Made by a program: the position numbers and the translations under genes. The notes beneath the pieces are model-generated. The model saw only the letters and a program-made list of their open reading frames with translations, was not told the DNA's origin and did no database searches. DNA of 64,000 nt from Ructibacterium gallinarum (GTDB lineage Bacteria > Bacillota > Clostridia > Monoglobales > Monoglobaceae), in assembly GCF_014982785.1 (NCBI RefSeq), contig NZ_JADCKB010000017.1, positions 1 through 64,000 of the forward strand. The letters run 5' to 3'. Of this stretch, positions 53,728 through 61,372 are shown one piece after another (position 1 is the stretch's first letter; each line of letters begins with the position of its first letter).

Positions 53728-54761
53728 GAAACTCTCATCTCCTTTATGCTTAATGTACGGCTCTCACTTTCCGACACATACTCGTCGTAAATTGCCTTGT
53801 GATGCACCGCCAGCTTTTCAAGATTTTCCTTTTTGATCCGCACTGCTTTACGCGGCTTATATGAGATATAATACTTCTTTCCGGCCGCGGCCAGCTCACT
53901 CTCGCAGCAGGCGCCCATCTCTTCAATAACCGGGATGGAAAGCCGTTTCATTTCATCCTCCAGCCTTTTTACCTCCTTTTCTGCTTTGCTCTTTGCCTCT
54001 CTCAGCGCAAGGTATTGCTCAAGATTGCTCTGCAAGCCTGCCGGCATACTCTTTCGGGACAGCGATGTGTCCGCGCCTTCCAAGTACATTTTCAGGCACT
54101 TTAGCGCCATGTCCGGTCGCTCTACAAACGGCGGCTCTATTTTCTTTTGCACATTTTCCTCCCAGAAGCTTCGCTCCATCTCAATAATCTCATCCTCAAA
54201 CTCATTGTCGCGCTCAATATAGCGATAAGCAAAATCATTCTCGTTATTGCCCCACAGACATGCGATATATGCAAAATCCAGATTCATCACCGCCAAATAA
54301 TGCCTGACCTGCAGTTCATACTGATACGGATATTTTTCATCAGCCCATGCGTCCCGGTTCTGCCAGTTTGTTGTCTTGCATTCGAGCACGCCCTTTTTCC
54401 CATCCTTTGTCTCCACAAAACGGTCAACGTCTGCGCGCATAAACGGATAGAGCGGATGGCAGAACATTTTCTTAACCTCGTACACTTTGAGACCGGTTCT
54501 CTTGGCAAAGACTTCTGCAACAAGTTCCTCCAAAACATGACCCATCTTTTTTTGCAGCCAGGTCGTATCCTCTTCCTCCCGATAGGGTTTAATTTTCAGC
54601 TTGTCATAATACAGTTCCCGACAGGTTCGGAAATGGGATACCCCGTAGATAATGGATACATCACTGCCTCCAATCCCGCCGCGTCTGTACTCCAGCCATT
54701 CTTCCTCCGTCAGCTTGTCTGTCTCGACAACAACCTCCGGCTTATATGTTCCCCGCGGCAT
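53724..54761 (-). CDS. YqaJ-type viral exonuclease
   Basis: A 345-residue 5'-3' exonuclease of the lambda Exo/YqaJ family. EWLEYRRGGIGGSDVSIIYGVS is the family signature; the catalytic acids are in MRADVDRFV and GVLECKTTNW (Asp plus Glu-x-Lys). A coiled region (LREAKSKAEKEVKRLEDEMK) is near the C-terminus. With the Erf/Rad52-like annealing protein in the same operon it forms a two-component recombination system. GGGGG precedes the ATG at 54761. Confidence 0.9.
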   Translation of the reverse strand: MPRGTYKPEVVVETDKLTEEEWLEYRRGGIGGSDVSIIYGVSHFRTCRELYYDKLKIKPYREEEDTTWLQKKMGHVLEELVAEVFAKRTGLKVYEVKKMFCHPLYPFMRADVDRFVETKDGKKGVLECKTTNWQNRDAWADEKYPYQYELQVRHYLAVMNLDFAYIACLWGNNENDFAYRYIERDNEFEDEIIEMERSFWEENVQKKIEPPFVERPDMALKCLKMYLEGADTSLSRKSMPAGLQSNLEQYLALREAKSKAEKEVKRLEDEMKRLSIPVIEEMGACCESELAAAGKKYYISYKPRKAVRIKKENLEKLAVHHKAIYDEYVSESESRTLSIKEMRVS

Positions 54762-54774
54762 TTTGATACCCCCT

Positions 54775-55917
54775 TTACCATTTCAGCTCACCGGGAATAT
54801 CGTAGTCCTGCCAACGTACATGAAGCGCCCGCGCTACCGTCTCCTCCATCTGCGTTATTTTAATCCCGCTTTCACCGCTGCACTGCATCAGAAAAATCAC
54901 CTCGGCAATTCCGTAATAGATATCATGAGCATTGCAAAAGCCTGCGCCATGCATTGCTTTAAACTTTTCCAGCACTTCCATGGCGAGCTTTTTCGGGATG
55001 CCTATTTTCTTCATTACGCCCATCATGGCGTTTGCCGGGTTTTTGATGGTTATGCTAACCAAATTCTTTAGATTGTCAATCGCCAAATCGTATTGAGAAT
55101 ACAGCATTGCAAGTTTATTCTCAAAATCCTTCATTGAGGCTCCGTGCTTGTGCTCCAGCTTCAACGGGCTGCCAAGCGGGATGTTTTTCCCGTCCGCAAG
55201 CAGCGTCGGATATAGATTTGCTCCGCTGACGCCCGTATCCGAGCTTGTAAGCCTTACCGACGCCGTCAGTTCCCGGCAGGATACGCCATGCATATCCAGC
55301 AGATCTTTGTATGTTTCCAGCAGTTCAGAATTTCCATTCAGCGTCCAGAGCGCTGTCACCATGGAATGCTCAAAAAAGCCGCCGGCATACTGTACGTCCG
55401 AGAAATTGGCAGTTAAGTAATCCGAAGTTTTCGCAAACAACTCATACATATCCAAAACAGAATACTCGCTTTTATCTCCGCCGTGGATGGCCGAAACCTT
55501 ATCGTCCGACACCTTCAGAAGCGCCTGCCCATCCGCTACCTTCAGGCAGTAATTTAAGATTTTTGCGAATACCTGTCTGTCTACTTTGGACAGCGCATTG
55601 CCGGAAATTCTCGCGCGCTCAAGGATTGTCTTGATTGCACAGTTTCTCACAGGAATACAGCTGGCCTCTGTACGAAGCACAAGCTGCGTTCCGTCCAAGG
55701 TATCCGTAATGACTTCCTCCTTGTCCAGTTCCCGGTATGCGTCCACCAGTTCATCGGTTTGCTCCGAATCCCGCAACAGCGCTTCAAAACGAAGCCGATT
55801 GGATTTTTCCTTACGCCATTCGGTTTTCTCTGTTCGGCATTTTAAGAAGCTTAAAAAATCGTTCTCTCCCGCAAAGGCTTTGGTAAAGCCGTCTGCATAA
55901 ACCCTTGTTTCATTCAT
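54775..55917 (-). CDS. Uncharacterised element protein (possible DUF932-like)
   Basis: A protein of about 380 residues, first of the DNA-processing operon. It starts MNETRVYADGFTKAFAGEND, has CIPVRNCAIKTILERARISGNAL, and a beta-rich centre with FFEHSMVTALWTLNG, LRLTSSDTGVSGANLYPTLL and LEHKHGASMKDFE. The order of these recalls DUF932/phage-related proteins but I would not insist on it. I start at 55917 (AAAGGTGG upstream); the longer frame to 55995 runs into the leader hairpins. A leader of about 260 bases with two terminators precedes it. Confidence 0.6.
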   Translation of the reverse strand: MNETRVYADGFTKAFAGENDFLSFLKCRTEKTEWRKEKSNRLRFEALLRDSEQTDELVDAYRELDKEEVITDTLDGTQLVLRTEASCIPVRNCAIKTILERARISGNALSKVDRQVFAKILNYCLKVADGQALLKVSDDKVSAIHGGDKSEYSVLDMYELFAKTSDYLTANFSDVQYAGGFFEHSMVTALWTLNGNSELLETYKDLLDMHGVSCRELTASVRLTSSDTGVSGANLYPTLLADGKNIPLGSPLKLEHKHGASMKDFENKLAMLYSQYDLAIDNLKNLVSITIKNPANAMMGVMKKIGIPKKLAMEVLEKFKAMHGAGFCNAHDIYYGIAEVIFLMQCSGESGIKITQMEETVARALHVRWQDYDIPGELKW

Positions 55918-55983
55918 TTGTGTTTCCACCTTTCTTGTATAAATTTTATTTCTAAAAGCCAAAGGCTTTTTAGACAAAAAAAT

Positions 55984-56179
55984 AAGCGGAAACAAAGAAA
56001 CCTCAAGGATTCATCATTTCCGCTTTGTTTTGCAGCCGCAATCAATAAAAAAAGAGCCGATAGTTCTACATCCAAATGGACATAGCAATACTACCAGCTC
56101 TTACTTACAATCACGACATTCGTATGCTGAGACTTTAAAACAGTCCCGGAGAAGTCCTCCACGCACATAAATCATTAAT
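55984..56179 (-). ncRNA. Structured leader with two terminators, copy 1
   Basis: Read on the minus strand from the start about 7 bases after the -10 box. Stems in order are GGAG/CTCC, GGGACT/AGTCTC, then a conserved unpaired GAATGTCGTGATTGTAAG, then terminator 1 (56053-56101; AGAGCTGGTAGT paired with ACTATCGGCTCT followed by seven T), which encloses CTATGTCC/GGATGTAG, then terminator 2 (55986-56023; GCGGA/TCCGC) followed by T-rich DNA. The same elements occur at 59894-60090 with paired changes. The gene start lies after both terminators, so readthrough needs antitermination, or the RNA is a separate small RNA. I know no named family for it. Confidence 0.75.
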
Positions 56180-56185
56180 ATGTGT

Positions 56186-56215
56186 ATTATATCACAATAT
56201 ATTGTGTTTTGTCAA
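56186..56215 (-). promoter_or_regulatory. Promoter and operator-like palindrome of operon 1
   Basis: On the minus strand TTGACA (56210-56215) and TATAAT (56186-56191) are 18 bases apart. The spacer holds a perfect palindrome CACAATATATTGTG (56193-56206), well placed for a repressor. A similar spacer lies in the other leader's promoter. Confidence 0.8.
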
Positions 56216-56418
56216 GATTCTTCGTCTATATATTGTTTCGCTCCGTTCTTATACAGTCTATAAGGTCTTTTCTCATTTAAGTCCATCGAAAGCACAGAAT
56301 CAGGTTCGGAAATAGTATCCCTATTCTTAACCGCACGTCGCACCCTCTCCATCATTTCTAATGTATTCATAGAAAATATGCAATTCTTTTCTGTTATTTC
56401 GGCATCTATCTTACTCAT
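56212..56418 (-). CDS. Small uncharacterised protein beside the AAA ATPase
   Basis: A 68-residue charged protein (MSKIDAEITEKNCIFSMNTL..., ending RPYRLYKNGAKQYIDEES). I recognise no family. AAAGGAG precedes the ATG at 56418, and it follows the DUF4143-type ATPase gene by 22 bases, so it is co-transcribed. Its stop lies within the -35 region of the operon 1 promoter. It may be a partner of the ATPase, which is inference from position. Confidence 0.6.
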   Translation of the reverse strand: MSKIDAEITEKNCIFSMNTLEMMERVRRAVKNRDTISEPDSVLSMDLNEKRPYRLYKNGAKQYIDEES

Positions 56419-56440
56419 AACAAATACTCCTTTTAAGGCA

Positions 56441-57778
56441 TCATTTCCTGCCTTCCAGTGCCAGTCCTATCAGTTTGTCTGTGTAATCAGCCATAAACAA
56501 AGGGATATTGAGTACATCACCGTCTATTTTTAAATTATCCAGCGAAAACCGAATTCGAAGTTTCACTTCATCGCCAAATATTTCCTGATACTTTTTTAAG
56601 CTCCTGCTTTGGGTATTCAATTCCGATTTTACCTCAATCGGAAAAATATCGTTTTCGCGCTGTATGATAAAATCTACCTCATACGGCGGATTGGACTGCG
56701 ACCAATAACGCGGTTCTATTTCAAACTGCGTTGTAAGTGCTTGCAAAACATAATTTTCCGATAATGCGCCTTTAAATTCTGTAAACAGGCGATTGCCTTC
56801 ACCAAACGCTGTCGGCGACAGCTGCGACAATCGTCTTAGTATCCCCACATCGACCAAATATATCTTAAACGCAGATATATCATCATATGCAGCTATTGGA
56901 AGCCTTGGCGCTTTATTTCTGAACACCTTATGCACAAGTCTTGCATCAGCCAGCCACTGCAATGCATTTTCATATTCCCTTGCCCTCGCGCCTTCTTTTA
57001 CAACTTTATATATAAACTTTTTATTTTCTTTTGCGAGCTGCGACGGAATCGACTTCCAAATCATAGATATTTTAGGAAATTCCGTAACATCAGGATGTTT
57101 TCCAAAATCCCGCTCATACGCTCCAATGATATCGGATAACGCATTCTGCATTGCTTCTACATCTCTTGCTTCCGTCCACATCAGCACAGATTCAGGCATG
57201 CCGCCCGTAATGTAATACATTTTCAATTTCTCGCACAAAGGGTTATAAAAAGCTGCGGGTATAGGCGTAATATCCTCCACCGATTTTAAAAAGTTCATCA
57301 GATTTTCGTCTCCGTTTGCAAGAAGGAACTCCGAAAAGCTCATCGGATTTATTTGCATAAAATTCACTTTGCCAACCGGAAATGACGATGGTTTTGCCAA
57401 CGCTATTCCAAGCAGGGAACCGGCACAGGCAATGTGATACTCCGGAGCGTTCTCATAAAAGTATTTCATGGAATTGATCACATTGGGACAATCCTGCACC
57501 TCATCAAAAACAATAAAAGTCTTTTCCGGCAGAATTTTTTGTCCGCTTGCCATACTCAAATTTTGTATTAAGCGCGCCACATCTTTTGTTGTTTCAAAAA
57601 ATTCTTTATACTCTTCATGTTCATCAAAATTAAAATACGCCGTATTCTCATAATACCTTTTTCCAAATTCCTTTAATATCCATGTCTTTCCTACTTGTCT
57701 TACACCTTTTAATATCAAGGGCTTTCTATAAGGCGAATTCTTCCATTCTATCAATTTTTCAAAAATAAATCTTTCCAT
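56441..57778 (-). CDS. AAA ATPase with DUF4143 nuclease-like domain
   Basis: A 445-residue protein of the common AAA_14/DUF4143 type. Walker A is LKGVRQVGKTWIL, Walker B is FIVFDEVQDCP, and the C-terminal domain has YEVDFIIQRENDIFPIEVKSE, a PD-(D/E)xK-like pattern. The family is widespread, often in mobile DNA, with no established role. AGGAGG precedes the ATG and the promoter is at 57835-57863. Confidence 0.88.
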   Translation of the reverse strand: MERFIFEKLIEWKNSPYRKPLILKGVRQVGKTWILKEFGKRYYENTAYFNFDEHEEYKEFFETTKDVARLIQNLSMASGQKILPEKTFIVFDEVQDCPNVINSMKYFYENAPEYHIACAGSLLGIALAKPSSFPVGKVNFMQINPMSFSEFLLANGDENLMNFLKSVEDITPIPAAFYNPLCEKLKMYYITGGMPESVLMWTEARDVEAMQNALSDIIGAYERDFGKHPDVTEFPKISMIWKSIPSQLAKENKKFIYKVVKEGARAREYENALQWLADARLVHKVFRNKAPRLPIAAYDDISAFKIYLVDVGILRRLSQLSPTAFGEGNRLFTEFKGALSENYVLQALTTQFEIEPRYWSQSNPPYEVDFIIQRENDIFPIEVKSELNTQSRSLKKYQEIFGDEVKLRIRFSLDNLKIDGDVLNIPLFMADYTDKLIGLALEGRK

Positions 57779-57834
57779 ATCTTTTCACCTCCTCACACTT
57801 TTATATATTATTTTGTGTTTATCATCACATAATT

Positions 57835-57863
57835 ATTATATCACACTCCTTGATTTTTATCAA
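57835..57863 (-). promoter_or_regulatory. Promoter of the AAA ATPase operon
   Basis: On the minus strand TTGATA (57858-57863) and TATAAT (57835-57840) stand 17 bases apart, just after the terminator of the upstream operon. It has no palindrome like that in the two leader promoters. Confidence 0.7.
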
Positions 57864-57898
57864 GAAAAAGTTCCGGAAAATATCCGGAACTTTTCTTG
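57863..57898 (-). terminator. Strong terminator of operon 2
   Basis: On the minus strand GAAAAGTTCCGGA pairs with TCCGGAACTTTTTC, followed by T-rich bases. It ends the operon of five small genes transcribed from the second leader. Confidence 0.9.
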
Positions 57899-57900
57899 CC

Positions 57901-58176
57901 TCACTCTTCAACCATACATGTTCTGCAAACAAGGCCATAAGAAGTGTATCCCTCTTGTTCATTGCCTTTCGACATAACAAGCTCGTAATCCGTTATTCCG
58001 AAAAAGCTATCCGGCAACTCTTCGGGCTGAAATCCAAGCTCTTTGCCCTCCCAAAGCCGTTCTGACAGCCAGTTGTCTACTCTATCCTGATTCGTAGTTA
58101 CAAGCAGGCTGCTGATTACATCCTCGCCATCCATAATGCCAAGATAATTTTGTACATAACAAACATTTACCTTCAT
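57901..58176 (-). CDS. Uncharacterised small element protein
   Basis: About 91 residues (MKVNVCYVQNYLGIMDGEDV...), last gene of operon 2. No family recognised; a Cys pair near the end (VCRTCMVEE) is the only notable feature. I use the ATG at 58176; the frame extends to a GTG at 58188 that overlaps the previous gene by 4 bases. Confidence 0.65.
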   Translation of the reverse strand: MKVNVCYVQNYLGIMDGEDVISSLLVTTNQDRVDNWLSERLWEGKELGFQPEELPDSFFGITDYELVMSKGNEQEGYTSYGLVCRTCMVEE

Positions 58177-58184
58177 ACCTGCCC

Positions 58185-58385
58185 TCACTCTCCTCTCTCC
58201 ACCAATTCGGCGTCGCTCGGTTCCCAGCCTGTCAAATTTCCTTTGTCATTAATCTCTGAAGCCGACATAGCATTTACGATATCATACGCCTCTTCGCAGT
58301 TTGCTGCCTTTACCATAACGCTTCCGGTTCTCGTAACGGTTACATCATACCAATTCTGCACCGTTCCATCAATATTCTTTTGCAT
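58185..58385 (-). CDS. Small DpnD/PcfM-like protein
   Basis: A 66-residue protein, NWYDVTVTRTGSVMVKAANCEEAYDIVNAM, which resembles the short beta-alpha proteins of the DpnD/PcfM type found in mobile elements. The match is by pattern only. It lies 20 bases after the BRCT protein gene in operon 2. Confidence 0.6.
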   Translation of the reverse strand: MQKNIDGTVQNWYDVTVTRTGSVMVKAANCEEAYDIVNAMSASEINDKGNLTGWEPSDAELVERGE

Positions 58386-58405
58386 ATAAACTTCATACCT
58401 CCCTT

Positions 58406-59164
58406 CTATTCCAACATTTCCAGAAACTCTTCCGGCGTCAATTCCGGTATGCCATATTTTCTGGCTTTCTCCAGTTTTACCCTTCCCGGCTTATCTGCAA
58501 CTACAAGATAATCTGTCTTTTTGGTAACGCTTGTCTGAGGATTTCCTCCTGCTTCCCGAATCATTGCTTCCACTTCCATACGGTCAAAACGTGGAAAAAT
58601 ACCGGTTACAACAATATTTAAGCCTGCAAGCTCACCTTTGATTTTCCTTACTTTGCAGCGAAATGGCGGCACAACGCACGTCATATGAGGATAGATTGAT
58701 ATGTTATTAACCGCCACAATCCTATCACCGCGCCATGCTCCAACTTCCTTTTTTTCTGTTTCAGTCAAAGCCAGCCCAATTGTCTCCGTCTCAGCAGTTG
58801 CCGACAGCAGTAAAGAAGAAGGGTCGAAACAGGAACCGTCATCGCCCTCGGGAATATTATCTTTATCGTAATAAATATTCTTCTCTAAATTAACCAAATA
58901 GCGAAACCTCGGCGCGCTGTTCAATATACAACGCTCATCAAAATTCCGCAGCGCGTGTTCGAAAAGTGTTTCATCCTCCTCCGGGCATATTCCCCCGGGC
59001 GTCATTTCTTCAAATGCAAATACCACGATATCATTCGCCCACTCTGTTCCTAAAAAATACGCGACTGTATTGCAGGCAGCGGAATCACAGCAGGAGCTTG
59101 CAGGCAGTTCCCCAAACTCCAGATATTCTTTCTTACTCATATTGACACATAAACATCTGCCCAT
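58406..59164 (-). CDS. Stand-alone BRCT-domain protein
   Basis: A protein of about 252 residues. The first 170 residues are not recognised (MGRCLCVNMSKKEYLEFGEL, with several Cys). The last 75 form a BRCT domain of the DNA-ligase type: AGLNIVVTGIFPRFDRMEVE, then AMIREAGGNPQTSVTKKTDYLVV and the helix PEEFLEML. A BRCT domain in a small element protein suggests binding of DNA ends or nicks during replication or transfer. GGAGG lies 5 bases before the ATG at 59164. Confidence 0.75.
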   Translation of the reverse strand: MGRCLCVNMSKKEYLEFGELPASSCCDSAACNTVAYFLGTEWANDIVVFAFEEMTPGGICPEEDETLFEHALRNFDERCILNSAPRFRYLVNLEKNIYYDKDNIPEGDDGSCFDPSSLLLSATAETETIGLALTETEKKEVGAWRGDRIVAVNNISIYPHMTCVVPPFRCKVRKIKGELAGLNIVVTGIFPRFDRMEVEAMIREAGGNPQTSVTKKTDYLVVADKPGRVKLEKARKYGIPELTPEEFLEMLE

Positions 59165-59183
59165 AAAAACCTCCACTTCTTCC

Positions 59184-59414
59184 TCATATGCTATTAAATA
59201 CTACCTCATTGGTATAGTCTTCGTTATGCTTATCCGCCCAAATTAACACACGAAGCGGTCCAATATTCGATTTTTCAAAAAGTACTCTGGGGCGCGTATG
59301 TTCAATCGGTTCATCATCTGGCACAAATTCAACGTCAATGCCCGGAAAGTCCGGATCAGGCGCTGCTGTTGCAATAAGATATCCGCCTTCTGTTTTAATC
59401 TTTAGGCTTTTCAT
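59184..59414 (-). CDS. Uncharacterised small element protein
   Basis: 76 residues, beginning MKSLKIKTEGGYLIATAAPDP. No family recognised, though similar small proteins occur in clostridial mobile elements. The start codon directly follows the stop of the upstream gene (TAAATG), so they are coupled. Confidence 0.65.
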   Translation of the reverse strand: MKSLKIKTEGGYLIATAAPDPDFPGIDVEFVPDDEPIEHTRPRVLFEKSNIGPLRVLIWADKHNEDYTNEVVFNSI

Positions 59415-59765
59415 TTACACCTCATCCCCTTCTTTCAATTTCTCTTTTCTTCTTTCTGCGCAATACTTCACCTTCAAATCTTTAAGACTGTAAGCAATGA
59501 CAGAAATACTATCCGAATAAGGCGAATAATAGCCATCAGAACCAACATATCTATATATCCCTATTTTGCCGTACTTTGTTATAAACTCTGTTACTATTAC
59601 GCTCTGTCCCTCCGGCAGCACCGCCTTATACACTCTGACGCCAAGCTGCGGAATATCCAACCAGACGCCCCAGCTTTGATAATCCTCTATAAACCGCTGG
59701 CGTTTTTCCATGTTAGAAAGACTGATTACATCTTCCTTTGTCAAATACTTTACATTTTCTTTCAT
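59415..59765 (-). CDS. Uncharacterised protein, first gene of operon 2
   Basis: About 116 residues (MKENVKYLTKEDVISLSNMEK...). No family recognised. The ATG at 59765 has GGAGG 8 bases before it and is preferred over the ATG at 59786, whose upstream bases show no ribosome binding site. It is preceded by the second structured leader of about 325 bases. Confidence 0.65.
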   Translation of the reverse strand: MKENVKYLTKEDVISLSNMEKRQRFIEDYQSWGVWLDIPQLGVRVYKAVLPEGQSVIVTEFITKYGKIGIYRYVGSDGYYSPYSDSISVIAYSLKDLKVKYCAERRKEKLKEGDEV

Positions 59766-59893
59766 TTGCCTTTCCTCCGTTTTCATAGAATTTTGTCGTT
59801 TTTATGTCTGCTCCGCTGTTTTCACATTCAACTTTACTCACTCCTCTCAGTTAAATTCATATATAAAAGCAGTTTCCTGCTTGTAAACAAAAA

Positions 59894-60090
59894 GCAGAAA
59901 CAACACAGCCGTAAGGCTGAATCATCTCTGCAAATAAGTGCGAATTTCGCAATCAATAAAAAAAGAACCAATAACTCCTACACCCAAACGGGCATAGCAA
60001 TCCTATTGGCTCTTGCTTACAATCACGACATTCGGTATGCTAAGGCTTTGTAGGCCTCGGAAAAGTTTTCCGCGCACATTCATCATTGAC
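59894..60090 (-). ncRNA. Structured leader with two terminators, copy 2
   Basis: The second copy of the element at 55984-56179. Stems in order are GGAA/TTCC, GAGGC/GCCTT, the conserved GAATGTCGTGATTGTAAG, terminator 1 (59964-60013; AGAGCCAATA paired with TATTGGTTCT, then seven T) enclosing CTATGCCC/GGGTGTAG, and terminator 2 (59894-59931; GCAGA/TCTGC with inner CAGCC/GGCTG). Both terminator 2 hairpins are 38 bases long. Nearly every stem differs from copy 1 by changes that keep pairing, while the single-stranded core is unchanged. Confidence 0.75.
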
Positions 60091-60096
60091 ATTCAC

Positions 60097-60126
60097 ATTA
60101 TACCACTATATATTGTGTTTTGTCAA
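60097..60126 (-). promoter_or_regulatory. Promoter and operator-like site of operon 2
   Basis: On the minus strand TTGACA (60121-60126) and TATAAT (60097-60102) are 18 bases apart, as in operon 1. The spacer contains CACAATATATAGTG (60104-60117), the same palindrome with one base changed. Confidence 0.8.
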
Positions 60127-60155
60127 GATTTATATAACAATATACATGATATTTA

Positions 60156-60193
60156 CCTAATATATTGCGTTTTCCTATTTTTATTCGTAATAC
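60156..60193 (+). promoter_or_regulatory. Probable parM promoter with related operator
   Basis: TTGCGT (60165-60170) and TAATAC (60188-60193) stand 17 bases apart ahead of the parM start. The -35 box overlaps CCTAATATATTGCG (60156-60169), which matches the operator palindrome in 10-11 of 14 positions. One regulator could control both directions. Confidence 0.5.
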
Positions 60194-60224
60194 ATAATAG
60201 AATACATTTTTTAGGAGGTTCACT

Positions 60225-60260
60225 ATGATAATCGGAATTGATCACGGGAACAAAAATATC
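60225..60260 (+). pseudogene. parM: ParM-like actin gene, 5' fragment split by insertion
   Basis: AGGAGG and a 6-base gap precede ATG at 60225, which opens MIIGIDHGNKNI, the N-terminus of the ParM/StbA actin-like ATPases with the phosphate-1 region (GIDHGN). The gene is interrupted after codon 12 by a three-recombinase element. The continuation is at 63810. In plasmids and conjugative elements ParM separates DNA copies. The fragment alone cannot work. Confidence 0.88.
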
Positions 60261-60283
60261 TTATCCAAAGAAAAATATAATCC
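60254..60283 (+). repeat. Left 30-bp terminal inverted repeat of the RIT element
   Basis: Thirty bases beginning AAATATCTTATCC are the perfect inverse of 63755-63784. The first seven, AAATATC, belong also to the target and recur directly at 63803-63809. Confidence 0.92.
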
Positions 60284-60325
60284 TAAGAATTTTCAAAATG
60301 TGCAAAAAATTCAACACTTTAATCG

Positions 60326-60342
60326 TTAATCCTTAGGATTAA
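60326..60342. terminator. Small palindrome after the third recombinase
   Basis: TTAATCC-TTA-GGATTAA lies 5 bases after the stop of the third recombinase. It may be a weak terminator or a recombinase binding site, since it repeats bases of the terminal inverted repeat. Confidence 0.4.
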
Positions 60343-60346
60343 ATAT

Positions 60347-61372
60347 TTACCTCAAACCGCACATTTTTGCGATATTATCATCCGTGCTGTTGTCCCACAA
60401 CGGCTCTTCATCTGCGAATTGAGTAGGAACCTTGTTGATAGCTTCACGGATCATTTCCACAGATGGAGTTGCATATATTCTTGTGGTTTCTAAATGAGAA
60501 TGCCCCAAAAATCTTGATACAATTGATAGATCAACACCATCACGATAAAGACCGGTTGCTCGTGTCCTCCGAAACATATGAGGGTGTACTGATTCTGGAA
60601 TATATGGATATTCTGTCCTTACGGAATCAGCATATTTTTTCATAAATCTCTCTACATTTGCTTCTGACATCTTACCAACAGCACCTTTAATTGTGGTATA
60701 AAATAGTAGGTCGGTAGTAGGGCAGTTTTTTGAATGGTATAAAGTTAAATATTGTCGTAAATGATTACAAGTCATATTTGTTAAGGCGATTATGCGCTCT
60801 TTTTGCCCTTTGCCGATTACATGAATAAAAGGATTGTCAGTTTCTATGTTTAAATCTTGTTTCCGCAAACTGAGGATTTCATCTATTCTTGCGGCACTAT
60901 CATAAAGAAGAATCATAATTGTTTTATCACGAATTCCCATTTTTGAATTATCTGGTGCATTAATTAGTAATTTCAAAGCGGTTTCATCAAGAATAGGTTT
61001 TTCTTTCTTAGGGTTTTTACAGGATTTTATCCTACCTACAGAAATAGCAATTGATTGCAATGCAGTGTCTTTTTCTGCTGCAAACCACAAATAGCTTTTT
61101 AAAGCTGCTAATCGCTGATTTCTTGTTCCGGGTTTGTTGCCTTTTTCTGCAAGATAATTCATATAATCTAAGATTAAATCTCTGGTGCAATGTACAAATT
61201 CAAATGAATCCATTCGTATGTTTTTTTCATCTCTCAAATAGTACCTAAAGACGGTAAGGGCATCACGATATGATTCTATCGTGGCAACACTTCTCGTAAG
61301 TTGCACTCTCATATATATTTCCAGAAACTCATAAGTAAAAGAAAAGAATAGATTTTTATCAGATTTCTTCAT
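60347..61372 (-). CDS. Tyrosine recombinase, third gene of the RIT element
   Basis: A 341-residue integrase-family recombinase. The catalytic Arg is in LYDSAARIDEILSLRKQDL, the His-x-x-Arg in VHPHMFRRTRATGLYRDG, the second His in FLGHSHLETT and the Tyr in RIYATPS. The N-terminal SAM-like domain is about 1-110. GGAGG precedes the ATG, which overlaps the previous gene by 14 bases. All active residues are present. Confidence 0.92.
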   Translation of the reverse strand: MKKSDKNLFFSFTYEFLEIYMRVQLTRSVATIESYRDALTVFRYYLRDEKNIRMDSFEFVHCTRDLILDYMNYLAEKGNKPGTRNQRLAALKSYLWFAAEKDTALQSIAISVGRIKSCKNPKKEKPILDETALKLLINAPDNSKMGIRDKTIMILLYDSAARIDEILSLRKQDLNIETDNPFIHVIGKGQKERIIALTNMTCNHLRQYLTLYHSKNCPTTDLLFYTTIKGAVGKMSEANVERFMKKYADSVRTEYPYIPESVHPHMFRRTRATGLYRDGVDLSIVSRFLGHSHLETTRIYATPSVEMIREAINKVPTQFADEEPLWDNSTDDNIAKMCGLR

